Below, piece by piece: positions 1-14,886 of a DNA stretch of 64,000 nt (its first letter is position 1; each line of letters starts with the position of its first letter). A program made the position numbers and the translations under genes. The DNA is from Ecdyonurus torrentis (lineage: Eukaryota; Arthropoda; Insecta; Ephemeroptera; Heptageniidae): NCBI GenBank assembly GCA_949318235.1, contig OX439136.1, forward strand, positions 11,663,313-11,727,312, read 5' to 3'. Under the pieces are notes generated by a model. The model saw only the letters and a program-made list of their open reading frames with translations, searched no databases and was not told the DNA's origin.

Positions 1-272
1 CAATATTTACCTTTATTAATTACATTTCAGCGATAAATTCCCCTTTAAAAAGTGCCTACCACGCCCCCCTAGAAGACCCTTGCGTTCGTCTTTCGCAAGT
101 TTTAAAAGCGCGAATTTCAAAATCTGTTCAAAATTACCGTTAATTTTGAAATTCGCGCTTTTAAATTAGCAAAAAATCGAACTCAAGGGTCTTTTAGAGG
201 GACGTGGTAGGCACTTTTTAGAGGGTAGAGGGGAATAAATTGCTAAAATGTAATTAATAAAGGTAAATATTG
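1..272. mobile_element. Hairpin MITE-like element with long terminal inverted repeats
   Basis: The first about 85 bases reappear as reverse complement at about 183-272: the left end opens CAATATTTACCTTTATTAAT and the right end closes with its complement. Inside sits a second palindrome (about 103-166) whose arms contain AAAGCGCGAATTTCAAAA and its complement, so the whole element folds into one long hairpin. There is no coding capacity, which fits a non-autonomous DNA transposon. The left boundary coincides with the window edge, so a target-site duplication cannot be checked and the element may begin earlier. Confidence 0.75.
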
Positions 273-808
273 ACTTCAATGGAATCTACTATTTATACTA
301 TTTCTAAAAATGTGCTTAAAACAGGGTCTTTAACTTTATGGAAACTTCCTCATTGATTCAAAACGCTGATTCAAAAAATTCAATTCTACATAGATCTTAT
401 TCTTGTCAATAAATAATTATTATTATAAAGAACTTGACAAGTGCATTTGAAGGTATGAAGCACACAGCATTTATTATATGAAAAGTCAAATAAAACTATA
501 TTACATAATATTACGTTCCTATAAGTAAAAGAAATGACTAATTTATTTTGTTTTAAAATAACTATATTTTTCCTCACTTAAATTGTAATATTTCATTACA
601 CTTGGCCTGTACCCAAATATTTACAATTGACGTCACAACTTCTCGTGATACAATTTAATGTGGTTTTTATTTAACATTTTTCTCTGCAAAAAAAGAAAAA
701 AAAACTGAGTAATGTTTTCTCCTTAAACTTTCATTACTTTTTAGTTCCTGTTTTTAATTTTGAAATTTAGTATAAACATTCCATGGAGGATTTTCATATA
801 GTTATTAT

Positions 809-852
<44 letters not shown>

Positions 853-2075
853 TATTTTAGGATTTATATTTTTTTATGATATTACGCAGACAGACTTTTC
901 TACATCTAACGTAAACCAAGATAGTACAATAAGATTGGCTCACAAGGTGGAAATGGTCGTTAACGCAGTCTTAACAAAATGCATGGCTGTTTATCTATCT
1001 ATTAACTTATGACTATAGCAATTCAAGCTAGTGCATAATATAAAATAAAGCTATGTTGATACCATTTTTTTTCCATGAAGATTTATATAGTTTTATTTTA
1101 AGAAAATACAAATATAGAAATCATGCATATGTTTACATAATGATGTATTCAGACATAACACTTTTTTTGTGTCTCAACTTAATTTTTGGAAAATATATTA
1201 TACTGTAGACTTCATTGTTTCGTAAATACAGTTTCAAAGGGTTTCATTTGCAATATATATAAAAAAAAAATCCTATATTTTCAGAGTTAGATGTCTAATG
1301 AGACAATTTTATGGTTCAATCATTCCAATTCAAATCTTTTAAAGATATAATTTTTAAAATAATAAACTATATACTAAAATAAATTATTAAAAGGTATAAA
1401 TATGTAATTACCGTGCACTTACATACAATATAAAAGCTGAGAACTACAACATTATACTGTTTTTATTTCTTCAAAAAAAAAAAAAAAAAAATCCCTTTAC
1501 AATGTAAAATATGTTTTCAAAATTATTTAGTGCAGATTTGCATTATTTAAAAGCTTAAAAGTATCAGTTTGAAAAAGGTTTTATTATCAAAAAACATCAG
1601 ATCAAATTCGCATCATTGTATTGTATTGGGATGCAACCCGCAGTACAGAAATGAACAAACAGTTGCCTACATTGAAGGATACATGTTGAATATTATTAGG
1701 AAAAATAATATTCATGTGAACACATTAAAAAAAAAATGCATGTATTTTTATTCTCAACATAACTGATAGAAACAAAATTTAAAATGGATAAAAAGAGACA
1801 AGGGATTTGAATTATATACTAAATTCTATCTCACTTCATCGTCTTAATTTTATATAATATATAATAAAATACATTATATTTTTCTTTTCACTGAAAAGAG
1901 ACATTAATTGGAAAGACTATACTATAATTGAATTAAATAATCAATTTTATTAAAAGCTTAAAATTATAAAGAATGAAGTGTAAATTAGCTTAGTTTTATA
2001 AATTTTCTTTCTTAATGTTACGTCTGTCTTATTTTAGTATAAATTTGAGAAATTTTATAGGTAAAATTTTTTTAA
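273..2075. other. AT-rich intergenic or upstream sequence, no gene seen
   Basis: AT-rich sequence with poly-A runs (about 813-850 and 1474-1491) and no recognisable exon. The open frames at 386-577 and 1569-1766 have low-complexity, AT-driven composition and no family resemblance. One exact CRE octamer TGACGTCA lies at 628-635. I cannot tell whether this is intergenic or an upstream intron of a longer PDE4 transcript. Confidence 0.5.
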
Positions 2076-2076
2076 C

Positions 2077-2170
2077 ACTATTTCGGTCACATCCACTTCC
2101 GTTTCTACTTACTACGCATGCGCAGTACGTCAAAACGGAAGCGGATGTAAGTAAAACCACTTAAAATCGG
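2077..2170. mobile_element. Hairpin element, diverged copy of the 36 kb NRF1-like family
   Basis: An imperfect palindrome: the left arm contains CACATCCACTTCCGTTTCTA and the right arm contains AACGGAAGCGGATGTAAG. The axis is ACGCATGCGC at about 2113-2122. The element at 36044-36184 has the same arms and the same axis, so these are two copies of one dispersed family. The outer ends are too worn here to fix exact borders. Confidence 0.65.
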
Positions 2171-2593
2171 CCCCAAAACAGTTTTTTTTTTAGCCAAAAA
2201 AGACACCGATAATGATATTATTAAAATATCTAAAGAAAATATATTGAAAATAATTAAATATGAGGAATTGAAATATTTTAAAATTTTGTTTTTACTTATT
2301 TTTATTAAAGTAAATTGTATATACAGTATCTAGCATTACGTTAATTTAATAATTAGTACCATTAAATGAAACTGTTGATAATATATATGATGTGTAATAT
2401 TACTGTAAACTACCTATATGTCTAATAACTAATAAGCAATGATTAAATTAAAAAAAAAATTAAAAAACAAATTGGTTAAATTTACGATACTGAAATAATT
2501 TTTTTAAAAGGTCAAGGAATGAAGAGGATATTGAAGTTAGCACTAGTTAGTTGACCTCTGCTATTTTATTTTTAAATTTTTTTATTAACTGAT

Positions 2594-2596
<3 letters not shown>

Positions 2597-2627
<31 letters not shown>
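2597..2627. repeat. Poly-T tract (possible reverse-strand retroposon tail)
   Basis: About 31 consecutive T, followed by 140 bases of noticeably higher GC (2628-2770). On the - strand this reads as a short sequence ending in poly-A, as a processed retrocopy or SINE tail would. I do not recognise the attached sequence and see no clear target-site duplication. Similar homopolymer runs of 15-37 bases recur throughout, for example 807-850, 6760-6781, 19006-19038, 33609-33638, 47384-47411, 52508-52544, 58119-58150 and 62051-62079. Confidence 0.4.
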
Positions 2628-2628
<1 letters not shown>

Positions 2629-2909
2629 GTCTAGTTTGTTCATTAGCGTGCGCCTGATATAACGTTATATTCAGTAGCAATCCTGTCGGTTCACGTGTTG
2701 GATAAATGAGATGAGGAGAAGAAGAGAGATGGGAGGGAAGGGTTGATGAAATGTTTTCATGCGATCTCACACAGTAAAGTAATTACTCCTCATTTTTCTG
2801 TGCACGCCAAATCTATGTTTCATGTTAGTAAGCTTAAATTAGCTAATTATGATTTATATACCATCATGTTGTAAAATTTTGCGTAATTTCTAGTCACAGA
2901 AATAATAAT

Positions 2910-3740
<831 letters not shown>

Positions 3741-3748
3741 AAAATATT

Positions 3749-3852
3749 TCCTCTCTCTTTATCTCTCTCTCTCTCTCCCTTCTCTTTCTCTCTCTCAATT
3801 TCGTGTTTTCCCCCCTTTGGTATATAAAAGCAAAACCAAACAGTAAGCCTCA
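3749..3852 (+). promoter_or_regulatory. Core promoter of a PDE4 isoform: CT/GAGA tract, TATA box, initiator
   Basis: A CT-rich stretch (3749-3796; GAGA-type repeats on the other strand) is followed by a strong TATA box, TATATAAAAG, at 3821-3830. An initiator-like TCATGC at 3850-3855 lies about 30 bases downstream of the TATA start, which is the normal spacing, so transcription would begin near 3852. The 5' leader would then be about 184 bases. GAGA-rich proximal sequence plus TATA plus Inr is a common metazoan, especially arthropod, promoter plan. The assignment rests on spacing and motif quality; AT-rich DNA yields false TATA boxes, but this one sits directly upstream of a credible first coding exon. 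Confidence 0.55.
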
Positions 3853-3982
3853 TGCTAGCATACATAACACATCTCTGAAAAAAAAAACTAAAGAGAAAAA
3901 GAAAATAAGTTATTTATTATTATAATAATTATTTAAATTAAAAAAGTCAAACTGGCTTCAGGAAGAAATTCTTTAACTCGTA

Positions 3983-4018
3983 ATGGACTTACCATATCAT
4001 CGTCACCATCATTGTTAA
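3983..4018 (+). other. Short upstream open reading frame in the 5' leader
   Basis: An ATG out of frame with the PDE4 start opens an 11-codon frame ending in TAA before the main ATG at 4036. If the TATA-driven leader is real, this uORF would precede the main start by 17 bases and could dampen its translation. Its composition (His-rich) suggests no product of its own. Confidence 0.3.
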
Positions 4019-4035
4019 CATTTGGTTCAGGTGCT

Positions 4036-4289
4036 ATGTCATCACAATCGGATAATGATGATGATGATGATCCTGAAAGAAAATTAGGAGGATCATTAAG
4101 TGCGTCAACTGAATTACCTATAATTGATTCTCCAACACATACAGGAGGAAATTCAGGTGGTGGAAGAAGATCTAGTAGAGATAAATTACCACGTACTCTA
4201 AGTACAAGTGTTTTAAGAATTAAACATCGTTCTACATTTTGGGATAAAGTATGGGAACAGAGATCATCAACAAGGGAAAATTTAAAATC
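4036..4289 (+). CDS. PDE4: PDE4 (dunce-type) isoform-specific N-terminal exon, partial CDS
   Basis: Codes for about 84 residues starting MSSQSDNDDDDDPE: an acidic run, a Ser/Thr/Gly-rich stretch with an RRSS basic-serine site, then a basic/aromatic segment (STSVLRIKHRSTFWDKVWEQ) and the tail RSSTRENLK. It ends at donor C|GTAAGC (4290) after two bases of a serine codon. The UCR1 exon at 35669 starts with the one base needed (TC+T = Ser), so the two join in frame as ...[15 protein letters not shown]4 isoforms are known to differ by such unique N-terminal exons, which set localisation and partners. The start is the first in-frame ATG after the TATA-predicted cap site. The frame is open back to 3937 without an ATG, so use as an internal exon (possible acceptor AG at 3960-3961) remains possible. 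The assignment rests on phase, the donor and protein-like composition, not on family similarity. Confidence 0.62.
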
Positions 4290-4581
4290 GTAAGCATGAA
4301 AATTTTTTATTTAAAAATTCTTATATTTTTTTTATTAAAAATTTTTCAGTAATTTTTAAACACAGTTGCAATACTTTATTATTATTATTAAAATGTTTTG
4401 CTTCTTATTTTTATTATTTATTCTTCTAGTTTTGTTGACAATCGTCATGGCATATTTTTATATGTAATTGATTAACTGTTAACATGTATTAGAATTTAAA
4501 ATATATTTTCTAATTTCAAATAAAATTGTTGTTAAATCTGGAAATCTTATGAAAATAATAACTTAATAAATAAATCTACAT

Positions 4582-4702
4582 CGGGCTGTAAGCTGCAACC
4601 TCTAGTTAAACCTTAGTTATCTTTTTTTAATTGTTGCAACAATCAAAATAACAACTTAACTACGGTTTAACTAGTTAGTTAGCGTCGCAGCTTACGGGGG
4701 TT
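4582..4702. mobile_element. Small hairpin element (MITE-like), about 120 bp
   Basis: Left arm GGCTGTAAGCTGCAACCTCT with TAGTTAAACC is matched by the complement of the right arm (GGTTTAACTAG...CGCAGCTTACGGG). The centre is a T-rich loop. It has no coding potential. I saw no second copy in the window, so its element status is inferred from the hairpin alone. Confidence 0.5.
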
Positions 4703-6592
4703 AATTCAGTCTATTCTACAATTTCAGCTGTATCATACCTTTGTGAAGTAAAGTGTATTAATATTCCACATTATAGATAAATAATATTCAGGTTAAAAAA
4801 ATATGCTATTTAAAAATATTAATGGGAAAGCTATCAAAATACAATAATATATAAAATATTGCAATTACATATAAAAAAAATATAAATAAAACATTAAAAT
4901 ACTATATTTATGCGTTAATTTTCTTTAAAATAATATATTTAATAAATGTTTTTTTAACATATTAAATAATTTATATTATTATTAAATTTTAAAACGTATT
5001 TTTTATGTATATATTATTGTTTTTTATTTATTAATATTATAAAATTATTATAAATAAATTTATTCTAAAATTGTTACAATCACATTCAAATGTGCTCTAA
5101 AGGAGTTAAACTTCTAAACTGAATTATGAGTTTTATTCTAGATGCAATAATGTATTCCTTTCATAAATGAGTGCTGTAACTAAGAACTGATATCCAAAAA
5201 TAATACGTAATATCTGGGTAATAATGCAAAATAGGTGTAGCATAGAACTATTTTATTTACTATTTGAAAGAAAGATACACACACACAGTAATACAAAATT
5301 GACAGCAATAACTACTACAGTATATATGTAAATAATATAATTTTATGCGTAACGTTGTAAAGAAAATGTTTATATACTAAAAAACTTTATTGCTACACTA
5401 TATAAAATAAATATAAGAATACTTACCAACTAAATAATAAAATGTAAATCATGAAAATTTATTATAAAGTTGATCCTTTTATTTGCTTTGTTAAAATAAA
5501 GTCAGTGAAAGTATAAAACAATATTGAGTAATGTTTTTAAATAAAATGAGATATATTTAAATATGGGCCCAAATCCAAATTGTAAAGATAAATTTTTATT
5601 TCATGTTGTTAGGCGTTAATATATAAGACACGAATTTCAGAATTTTTATGATTTATTCATAAATTCGTGACCGTTTACTTCCCAGAAAGCATTGAATTTG
5701 TTAAAATAATAACAATGTAGTAAAAAGAACAAAAGAAACAGTATGCTTAACATCACTTCAATGACGTCATTTCAATTTTATTACAAATCAATAACAAATC
5801 AATGTACTTTCTTACAGGTCTAATGTGTGTCCCAAAATAAAAAAGTAATTGATGAATTTAAACTATTTCAAAATAGCTATATTTTAAAGTTGAATGTTAG
5901 CCTTTTTGAATTGCATATTCTGTACAAAAATGGTTAAAAAAAATGTGTGATTAAAGAGGTCTTTACTAAAGCATTGATACTTAACCTATTTTCTAACATA
6001 TTGTGCATTCAATTAGATGTCTATTTACTCTATATTTATATTTTTATTTAATTAAAATAAAATCCTATATTATACATACACAGAATATTTATTTTATATA
6101 TATATAGTAAAGCACTTTAAATTTTAAATTAACTCTAAAGTGTACTTAGAGAAATTATAGCCTTCAAACAAAATTATATTTAATTAAAAAGTACGATAAA
6201 ATAAAAATGAACGTTTGACATTTGAAAAAAAAAAAAAAGAAAAGAAAAAAAAAAGCATAAAAAGTTTTTTTTTTTTTTTTTTAATGTAGTTTTAAAATTG
6301 ATCAGAATTATAAATGTTCGAAGTGTTTGTTTTACTTTTTATGCTGATTTTTTGTCCTTTTGCTAATATGAATAATTACTTGTAAGCTGATTACAGACTG
6401 TTTAATTATAAGTACATAAAATATTTTAAAAGTTTAATGAATGACGTGCGAAAGAATAATAGGGAATGGTGAGACATAATTTTATATATTTTTTTAATTG
6501 TAATTTATTATTATTAACTTATAATATTTTGTTCCAATTCTATGCACAATTAACAACTATTTTCTATATCATTTTTTTGCTATTATTATATT

Positions 6593-6596
<4 letters not shown>
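4703..6596. other. AT-rich intron, nothing coding seen
   Basis: Long A/T runs and one exact CRE octamer at 5762-5769. No transposon or RNA gene was recognised. Confidence 0.4.

Positions 6597-6669
<73 letters not shown>
6597..6669. repeat. (AG)n microsatellite
   Basis: About 70 bp of AG dinucleotides. The ERERER-type open frame over it is an artefact. Confidence 0.97.
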
Positions 6670-6672
<3 letters not shown>

Positions 6673-7073
6673 AAAATTTGAAAGGTTTAATATAGATTAA
6701 CAGCATTTATATTTTGATTCTATGGTGCTTTTTTTACAGATTTATTATGCATAGAAGTTTTTTTTTTTTTTTTTTTTTTTTTCAAAGAAACAATATACTG
6801 TACAATTACAAAACAATTACAAAATCCAGTAATCCAGGCAGTTGACAGTAAAAATACTTTAAAAAAATAACACCACAAAATTATGAGACTATAATTTGTA
6901 CACTTTATGTATATAAGGATCTTATGGGAAATCGTTTTAAATCAAGTAATCTAAAATTTAAAAAATATTGTTGAAAGGTGAATAAAAATTTAACTTTTTT
7001 TAACCACATTTTCTGATACCATCAACTTGGACGTTATAATGAATCTTACTTTATTTTTTTAAGTCTAATATAG

Positions 7074-7340
7074 CCTCGTCAGTCCTCGACTTTTTTAAAA
7101 ATTATTTCAATGTCGTAAATTTTAATCACGTTTTTGTGCGGCTCTCAGAATGACAAAAATATGCTTCTTTTGTAAAAAAATGTTTTCTTGCTTTTGCGGA
7201 CCCCCTACCCACTCAAAATAGCGTTAAAAATTGCGTAAATTCAGGGGCATTTTTTGTATTTTTATCTCAATTTTTTCTTTTTTCTTTTTTTTTTTTTTAT
7301 TGAATTATCTAATGCCCACTGTGTACTGGGACTGAAGAGG
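7074..7340 (-). mobile_element. MITE with CCTCKTCAGTCC terminal inverted repeats
   Basis: The left end CCTCGTCAGTCC mirrors the right end GGGACTGAAGAGG. Most of the inner sequence recurs in opposite orientation at 44043-44250, including the block around GCATTAGATAATTCAAT and the GGTCCGCAAAAG block. It is flanked on both sides by ATAG, consistent with a short target duplication. Non-coding. Confidence 0.65.
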
Positions 7341-7456
7341 ATAGACATTTAAATAACAATATAATAATATTAAACATAACCATGAGCATTATAATAATAC
7401 TAGGGTGCATGAGAATCGAGTATACAAGCTAGTGCCTAAGCCTCAACCTTTATATA

Positions 7457-7743
7457 ATAAGGGTCTATGTATTCATGTTAAAGTCGCAATAACATGGGTG
7501 GCATAGGAAAATAACTCATTTTGCCATTTTAAATACACTATGCAATATTTTTAAGAGCGTTGATATTGTTAATATGTTGAATTAGCATCTCAAGTATGTG
7601 AGAAAAATAACAATATAACCAAAAAATTTACCAATTATTCAAAGAAAATTGCCTAAAATGAAGTTTTATTCTATGCTCAGCAATGCTATTCTCCAGTATG
7701 GCCTCCAATCGCATTAAATATGATGTCATGCGGATACACACAC
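7457..7743. mobile_element. Copy of the TATAGGGTGTATAC hairpin MITE family
   Basis: Shares blocks with copies at 17429, 28793, 43250 and 49351: AGGGTCTATGTATTCATGTT at one end, the ACATGGGTGGCATA and AACTCATTTTGCCA blocks, CAATGCTATTCTCCAGTATG, and a degraded TCATGCGGATACAC at the other end. It is one of the more diverged copies. Confidence 0.55.
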
Positions 7744-8741
7744 AATAAATACAATAAATTTTTCAATTCAAAAATAAATGTTTTCGTTTAAAATGCAAAT
7801 CAAATAAAATGTAAATACATTTATTTATATATGCAAAAAGAGTAGTGCAAATAATACTTGTTGTTTTTTCTATCAATAACATTACAAACGTTTGTGGCCG
7901 TTGGAGAATTATTTGTAGCGTTTAAAACTCTCAAAAGATCGTAAAAACTTTGACGTTGCTCTTTATTTTATTTATTTTATTTATATTTTTTTGCAAAAGC
8001 AACAAAAAAGGATTACATTAAATACGAATTTATAAATATTTAAACAATATCTACTTGAATTTGTAATACGACAGTTTTTAAATGTTTTTTTTAAATAAAA
8101 ATAAAAAGAGGTGATTTATAAAAAAGTTAATAAAAAAGTAATTATTAATTGTTATTGTGTTAAATTTTACAGAGTTCCTATTTTTATTTGTAACTGAACT
8201 AATTTTTAATTACGTTTGTTTAGCTTTGTCCCCTATCAAATTTTAAATTATATATTACATACAAAACTATTTTTAATACCTGTAATTAATGTGCATACAG
8301 GTTATTTCTATAACCCCAACCTTGGCCATATAAGTATGCCAATAATTATACATAAATGCAGCAAATTTAACAAAAAAAAAAAAAAAAGAACATGAAAATT
8401 ACTTACACACTTTCTATATAAATTTTAAAGATATTCGATAATAAAAAAAGTAGCTAAAGACTTGTCTATAGAAAGTTAATTTTTCAGTGTTCAATAAATT
8501 GTATTTTGCTTCGCAATTTTCCATTAAAATTACAGGTTCAAGTCAAATATTGCTTCATATGAGCAAAAAAAAAAAAAAATAATAATAATAATAAATAAAT
8601 AAAAAAAAAGTAGACGCAAAATTGATAATCATCAATTATTATAACAAATTTTAATGATTACAATTATTACTAAATATTAAATTTTGGGGAGCGGGGAGGA
8701 AAATAATTTCAAATATATAACGATAATGAATGAAAATTTAG

Positions 8742-8744
<3 letters not shown>

Positions 8745-8817
<73 letters not shown>
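8745..8817. repeat. (CT)n microsatellite followed by short (GT)n
   Basis: About 73 bp of pure CT repeat, then GTGAGTGTGTATGTG. Confidence 0.97.
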
Positions 8818-10027
<1,210 letters not shown>

Positions 10028-10266
10028 GCTTTATTAAAATCGACAATAGTAAATAAATATTTTAGTTATTTTTCAAATTATGTAGCAAAATATTTTTTAA
10101 AGCTTCAGACATTTATATTTAAAAATTTAATATTTTATACTTTTTTATTTATTTTTTTTTTTTCAATGTTAATGATTATTTTTAATAATCAGTCTTTGAA
10201 TTTATTACTAATTGCCTAATCAGATGGAGTAGTATTTGCACAGTGCAAGGAATTTTATATTGAAAG

Positions 10267-10586
10267 GAATCGACTAGAGAAAAAACATAAGCATTTACTC
10301 GTATATCACATAAATAACTTACATAAATAACTTTAGTTTGTCTCAAAACCCAACTAAAGCTCCGTATAGCAGTGATCAGAAATTTCGATTTATGCAACCC
10401 GCACAACAATTTCATGTTAGTTTTTGTATGTTTCTGACGTCATAAACATGAATAGTCACACAAATTGCATACTTTACAGTATTTTCACGCTGTACATTAA
10501 CATTTTGGTAAAAATTGTAATCAGTTTTGAAGATCCGATTTCATGTTTATTCATTAAAAAGCACATCTTACTTTATATGGTCTATG
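10267..10586 (-). mobile_element. CRE-centred hairpin MITE family, copy D (reverse orientation)
   Basis: Reverse-complement copy of a roughly 330-bp family with copies at 12388, 37502 and 44748. It keeps the end GGTCTAT, the block TATGCAACCCGCACAACA, the exact TGACGTCA octamer at 10435-10442 near the middle, and the block CATTAAAAAGCACAT. Terminal repeats in the family read about AAAGGAATAGACC. The short open frames over it are incidental. Confidence 0.75.
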
Positions 10587-10624
10587 GCTTAAATAATATA
10601 CTGCACTATATAAGCAGGTCATAA

Positions 10625-12380
10625 TACTTTATAATACATAACAAAGATTTTTTTATTATTAAAGAAAATATGAAACTCAAAGAATACATAATATAATACA
10701 TAGTATATTAAAAAAACACGAAAATTAAACGGAGAATTTTAAATTGTACTGGATTAAACAAACGACTCCGTTCTTATTGCAACGATATAATACCATTGTG
10801 CGGGTATATTTGTATACATAATAATTGATTATAACAAAATATATGATAAAGTGAAAACTCGGTTGAGGTTTTTATTTATAGAAAGAACAGCAAAGGATAT
10901 AATAAGAAGAAGATTGAAAATAATGACAACGTTTTTTGTTTTTTCCTTTGATAAAATATTCAAAAGAAAATTGTATGTCATAAAGAAGAAAGTGAAAGCA
11001 TAAATAGAATGTCAATCATTTTGAGAAGCTTGTGTGTTTTACGTAACTTCTTTCTATATTTTAATAAATTATGTATAATAAATAAATACTCTCTCTTGAA
11101 AAACTTATAAACAATTTTACATAATGTTATATTTTTAAAACAAATCTATGTGTTCAAATTGTTACCAAATCTGTGAAGAAAATATGAGTATTATCATCTC
11201 GATTATTATTTAATATAGTATTTTCTTTAGTGTGGTAAACAAGATGCGACAATGAATCTTTACACAAAATTACCAGTAATTTTTGTGCAATAAATAAATA
11301 TATATATATAAAAATATAATCAAATACATTTTAAACCTCTAAAATATAAATATATAAAACTAGTTGCTGACAGGAAAAGGAAACATGATTTATCATTATA
11401 AAAAATCTTAATTTTATACAAAAATGTTATTTTATATTAATTATTTAGTGTTGAAATGAACTTCATACTAGAAACACTGAATAAACAATATCGTCTGTCT
11501 AACTTCCAACGCTCATTATTTTATTTCAATTATTAAAAAAAGTTAAATGTTAAATGGAGTATTTTTTTTCAGAAATTGCATTAAAATTATAATCTTTCTT
11601 TTCATTTAAAACCTAGTTTTAGAAGTTAATACTAAACTTTTTTTTATTTCCACAAAAGAAAAGGAAGAAAATAGATTTTTTCCATTTCGAGAAATATTAT
11701 GATGTTCTATTATTACTTTCTTGATGGGAATTTGATGAAGTAGTTAAGAATTGGAAGGAGAAAGAAAGAGACAGAGAGATTAGTCTAACACACCGCTTTC
11801 AGTCTTATTACAAAATGGTCTCAAAATTTTCATTATTTAGAGTGCTAAAATTCACACAAAAAAATATACAATTCAAATTTTATTTTTGCATGAGAATAAA
11901 ATTTTAATTACTTTTCTTCATTTGCTTTTATTAATTATATATAAGTTGTTTTTGTTAGCGGTAAATAAAGACTCAAAAGTTACAAAATAAATTACGTATA
12001 TTATCATATTACGCACAAAGAATAAGTTGTCTTAAATTATAATTATTATACTTATGAATGCTTTAACAACATTCATTGCAACTAAACGAGTTAAGACTGG
12101 TTTAAGTTTTTCATTTAATATTATAGGGGCTGATTTAATAAAACTTTTTTGTTTTTCTGTTTTTTCATATTTATTTTTTTTCAAATCTGAATAATTCGTG
12201 AAAATATATTGTGAAATAATATACGACATGGTAATGTAACCTTCATATAGAGCTCTGAAGTAAAATATTGTTATAAAGTGTGTGTTAGAAGCAATAAGAA
12301 TCACCTGCAAGTATACTTCACAATAGTTTGATACTTTTATTGCATGTCTATATAGAACATACAAAATACAACCATTTTTA
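10625..12380. other. AT-rich intron, nothing recognised
   Basis: No exon or element signature. The 110-residue frame at 12032-12364 (- strand) has AT-driven composition and no recognisable motif. Confidence 0.4.
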
Positions 12381-12387
12381 AATCACT

Positions 12388-12713
12388 TTAGATCACATAA
12401 AACATGTGCTTTTTAATGAATAAACACGAAATTTTATCTTCAAATAATGACAATTTTTACCAGAATGTTAATGTAGCTCCACGAGAGAGCATAAAGAAAC
12501 TGAAAGTATGCAATTTGCGTGAAAATTCATGTTTATGACGTCAGAAAACTGCAAAAATTAGTATGCAAATGTTGTGCGGGTTGCATAAATTGAATTTTCT
12601 TATCACTGTTACGGAGCTACTGTTGGGTTTTGACTGAGACGAACTAATGTTATTTATGTAAATCCCATCAAGTATTTTGTGATATAAATGCTTATGTTTT
12701 TCTCTGGTCTATT
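12388..12713 (+). mobile_element. CRE-centred hairpin MITE family, copy A
   Basis: Same family as copies B, C and D. It starts in a worn TAGATCACATAAAACATG and ends with TCTCTGGTCTATTCCTTT. The central TGACGTCA is at 12536-12543. The two halves resemble each other in inverted orientation, as expected for an old hairpin element. Confidence 0.75.
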
Positions 12714-14590
12714 CCTTTAAAAATACTAGACATGACTTTGAAAATATTAAATAAATATATTTAAAAATTAAACTTTCAAATTACTGTTTTTATTGTTTGA
12801 GGCTCTACCATAACTTTTTCTACGTGTTTACTATTATAGATATTTACGTTTTGAAAATGGGCATGACTCACATCAATAGTGGCTATTGGTGAAGCTCGCG
12901 CGAAAAACTTGGGCTTTTTCTATCCTTTAGAATTGTTATTATTTTGAGAAATTTAAGTTTACCATGATGGAAATATGTAATTGAGGAATATTTTTAGACA
13001 AACACGTGTTTTAAGCTAATGAAATTGTTTAAGAGTTGTTTGTCATCGATAACCTATTAAACTATATTTTAATATGAATGAATTTCTATTTATTCATTAA
13101 TGTTAATAATTGAAAATCTTGCACATTCTAATATAATAACTTTAAAATATATCAACCACTATTTATAGTATCAGTATTATTTTAATACCAATTAACACTT
13201 GGCATACATTTTATAGAATATATAAACAAATTTAATTAAATAGCTGAAATGCTGTTTTTTATTTTTTTATTTTTTAAAGAAAGACATGAAATGGAATGGA
13301 ATGGAATGAATAATAAATTCGGAATATATATTTAAGAAAGAAGCAATAGTAAAACAACCTAACAAAAATTAATGTATCGTATATTTAAAAGTATTAATAT
13401 TTACCGATGTTATTTTTTTAAAGCCTCAGTTACTTTTTTTGTTTCTAACTCAATACGTATTTCTTATGCCTATATAGAAGTAATTTTATACCATCTTTCT
13501 TTACAACCCTTCAGTATATTTGGCTGTTCTATTAACTTAGAGCAGTCTTGTGTTGATCGATATTACATGCATGCGTCTCCTGAATGCACTAAAACTTTCT
13601 CGAACAACGTAGAATATAACCTAAAAACTCAAATAGAAGTCATTTTTGTAAAGTTAAATTATATAAATTTTCAAGAAATCAAGTTAAAATGCAAGTTCAT
13701 GAAAGATGAACACTAAATTACGTTTCAATAGAGAAATATAAAGTCCTTTTTTTTTTATTTGTAGTTTAATTTCCTTGATTTACATTTTTCTTATAAATAA
13801 TATGATTGTGTAAAAATTGTGTTAAAAGGAATAAGAAGGATAAAGACGATAATGAGAATTCGTTTCAAGAGGAAATGATCATCCTCACTTTCTTTCTCTT
13901 CAGTTTGTAAGGTATAAACTGAGAGAAAAAAAAAAATATTTCTTTTACATTTTTTTTTTTATAACAAGCGTCCGTAAGGTAGCGAGAGAAGAGATTCAAA
14001 TATTACCATGGCAACGGCTTATGTAATAATATCTTACAACAAAAACACAATTTATATAGTTATAAGGTTTAAACGCCTACATATAAAATAATATTCACTC
14101 TCTCTGTTTACAACACAAGAAAGCACTTACAATAATAATGATATTATTATAATTCTAAATGTATTATGAACTAAAACCATTATGTTAATAATTTTTGTAA
14201 AATACTAAAAATACATGTCTTAAAAACATTTTCTGTAGAATGATAAAATGTAACTATATTTAAAATAGTTTATTGCTTTTTTACATTTTCATAAAAAATT
14301 ACAATATTATATTATATAAATTATTTTATTTTGATAAAAATATTTTTAAAATTAATAATTTTTAAATAGCATTCTAAATTTAATTTTTTTATTTATTATT
14401 TAAAAATATTTTTTATAAATTACGAAGGTATCGAGGGATCTAATATATTTTAGTTATTAATCTGTCGTTATAATCTAACGGGTTATTAGTTAGGCTCATA
14501 CTTTGAATAATACGAATAGGAAAGCAGTATTGAACATTATTTAAAGATCAGGAAATCTTTTTTTAAAAAAATGTAATTAATATACATGAC
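12714..14590. other. AT-rich intron, nothing recognised
   Basis: Contains a short GGAAT triplication near 13293-13310 and a 114-residue open frame (13372-13716, + strand) without known motifs, signal or coding bias that I can support. Confidence 0.35.
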
Positions 14591-14886
14591 TATAGACCCC
14601 TTGCACATCCTTGCGCTTTGTCGCCATGTTTGTGGTGACTAATGCATTGTCCAGCATAGGGGAAACTTCGTTTTTCCTAATTTTTCACATAAAAAATTGT
14701 TTATTTCAACTCAACAAATTTTTCTCATATCCTTCGAGCTTATTAGGAGCTAGAAATAAGGCTTTGATTGAGGTTTGAAGCTTCTTTTGCTATTAAAAAA
14801 ATAAAAATGACGTTTTTCCTATGCTGGCCTATGTATTCCTGACCAACAAAATGGCGGCTCTTAAATATGAGTGCAAGCGGTCTATA
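14591..14886. mobile_element. Hairpin MITE with TATAGACC(C/G)CTTGCAC termini
   Basis: The left end TATAGACCCCTTGCAC pairs with the right end GTGCAAGCGGTCTATA. The arms continue inward through the CGCCAT/ATGGCG and CCAGCATAGG/CCTATGCTGG blocks to a central spacer. The element is about 296 bp and non-coding. The CAGCATAGG block is also found in the TATAGGGTGTATAC family, so the two families may be related. Confidence 0.7.

Noticed and set aside
3937..4035. Extending the first PDE4 exon upstream to 3937 or starting at TTG 4012
   Set aside because: The frame is open but has no ATG before 4036, and TTG is not a normal start in animal genes. An internal-exon reading with acceptor at 3960-3961 has a poor pyrimidine tract, though I cannot exclude it.
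12032..12364. 110-residue - strand open frame as a gene
   Set aside because: AT-driven Ile/Asn/Lys/Tyr composition, no motif, partly next to a MITE; its length is unremarkable for such AT-rich DNA.
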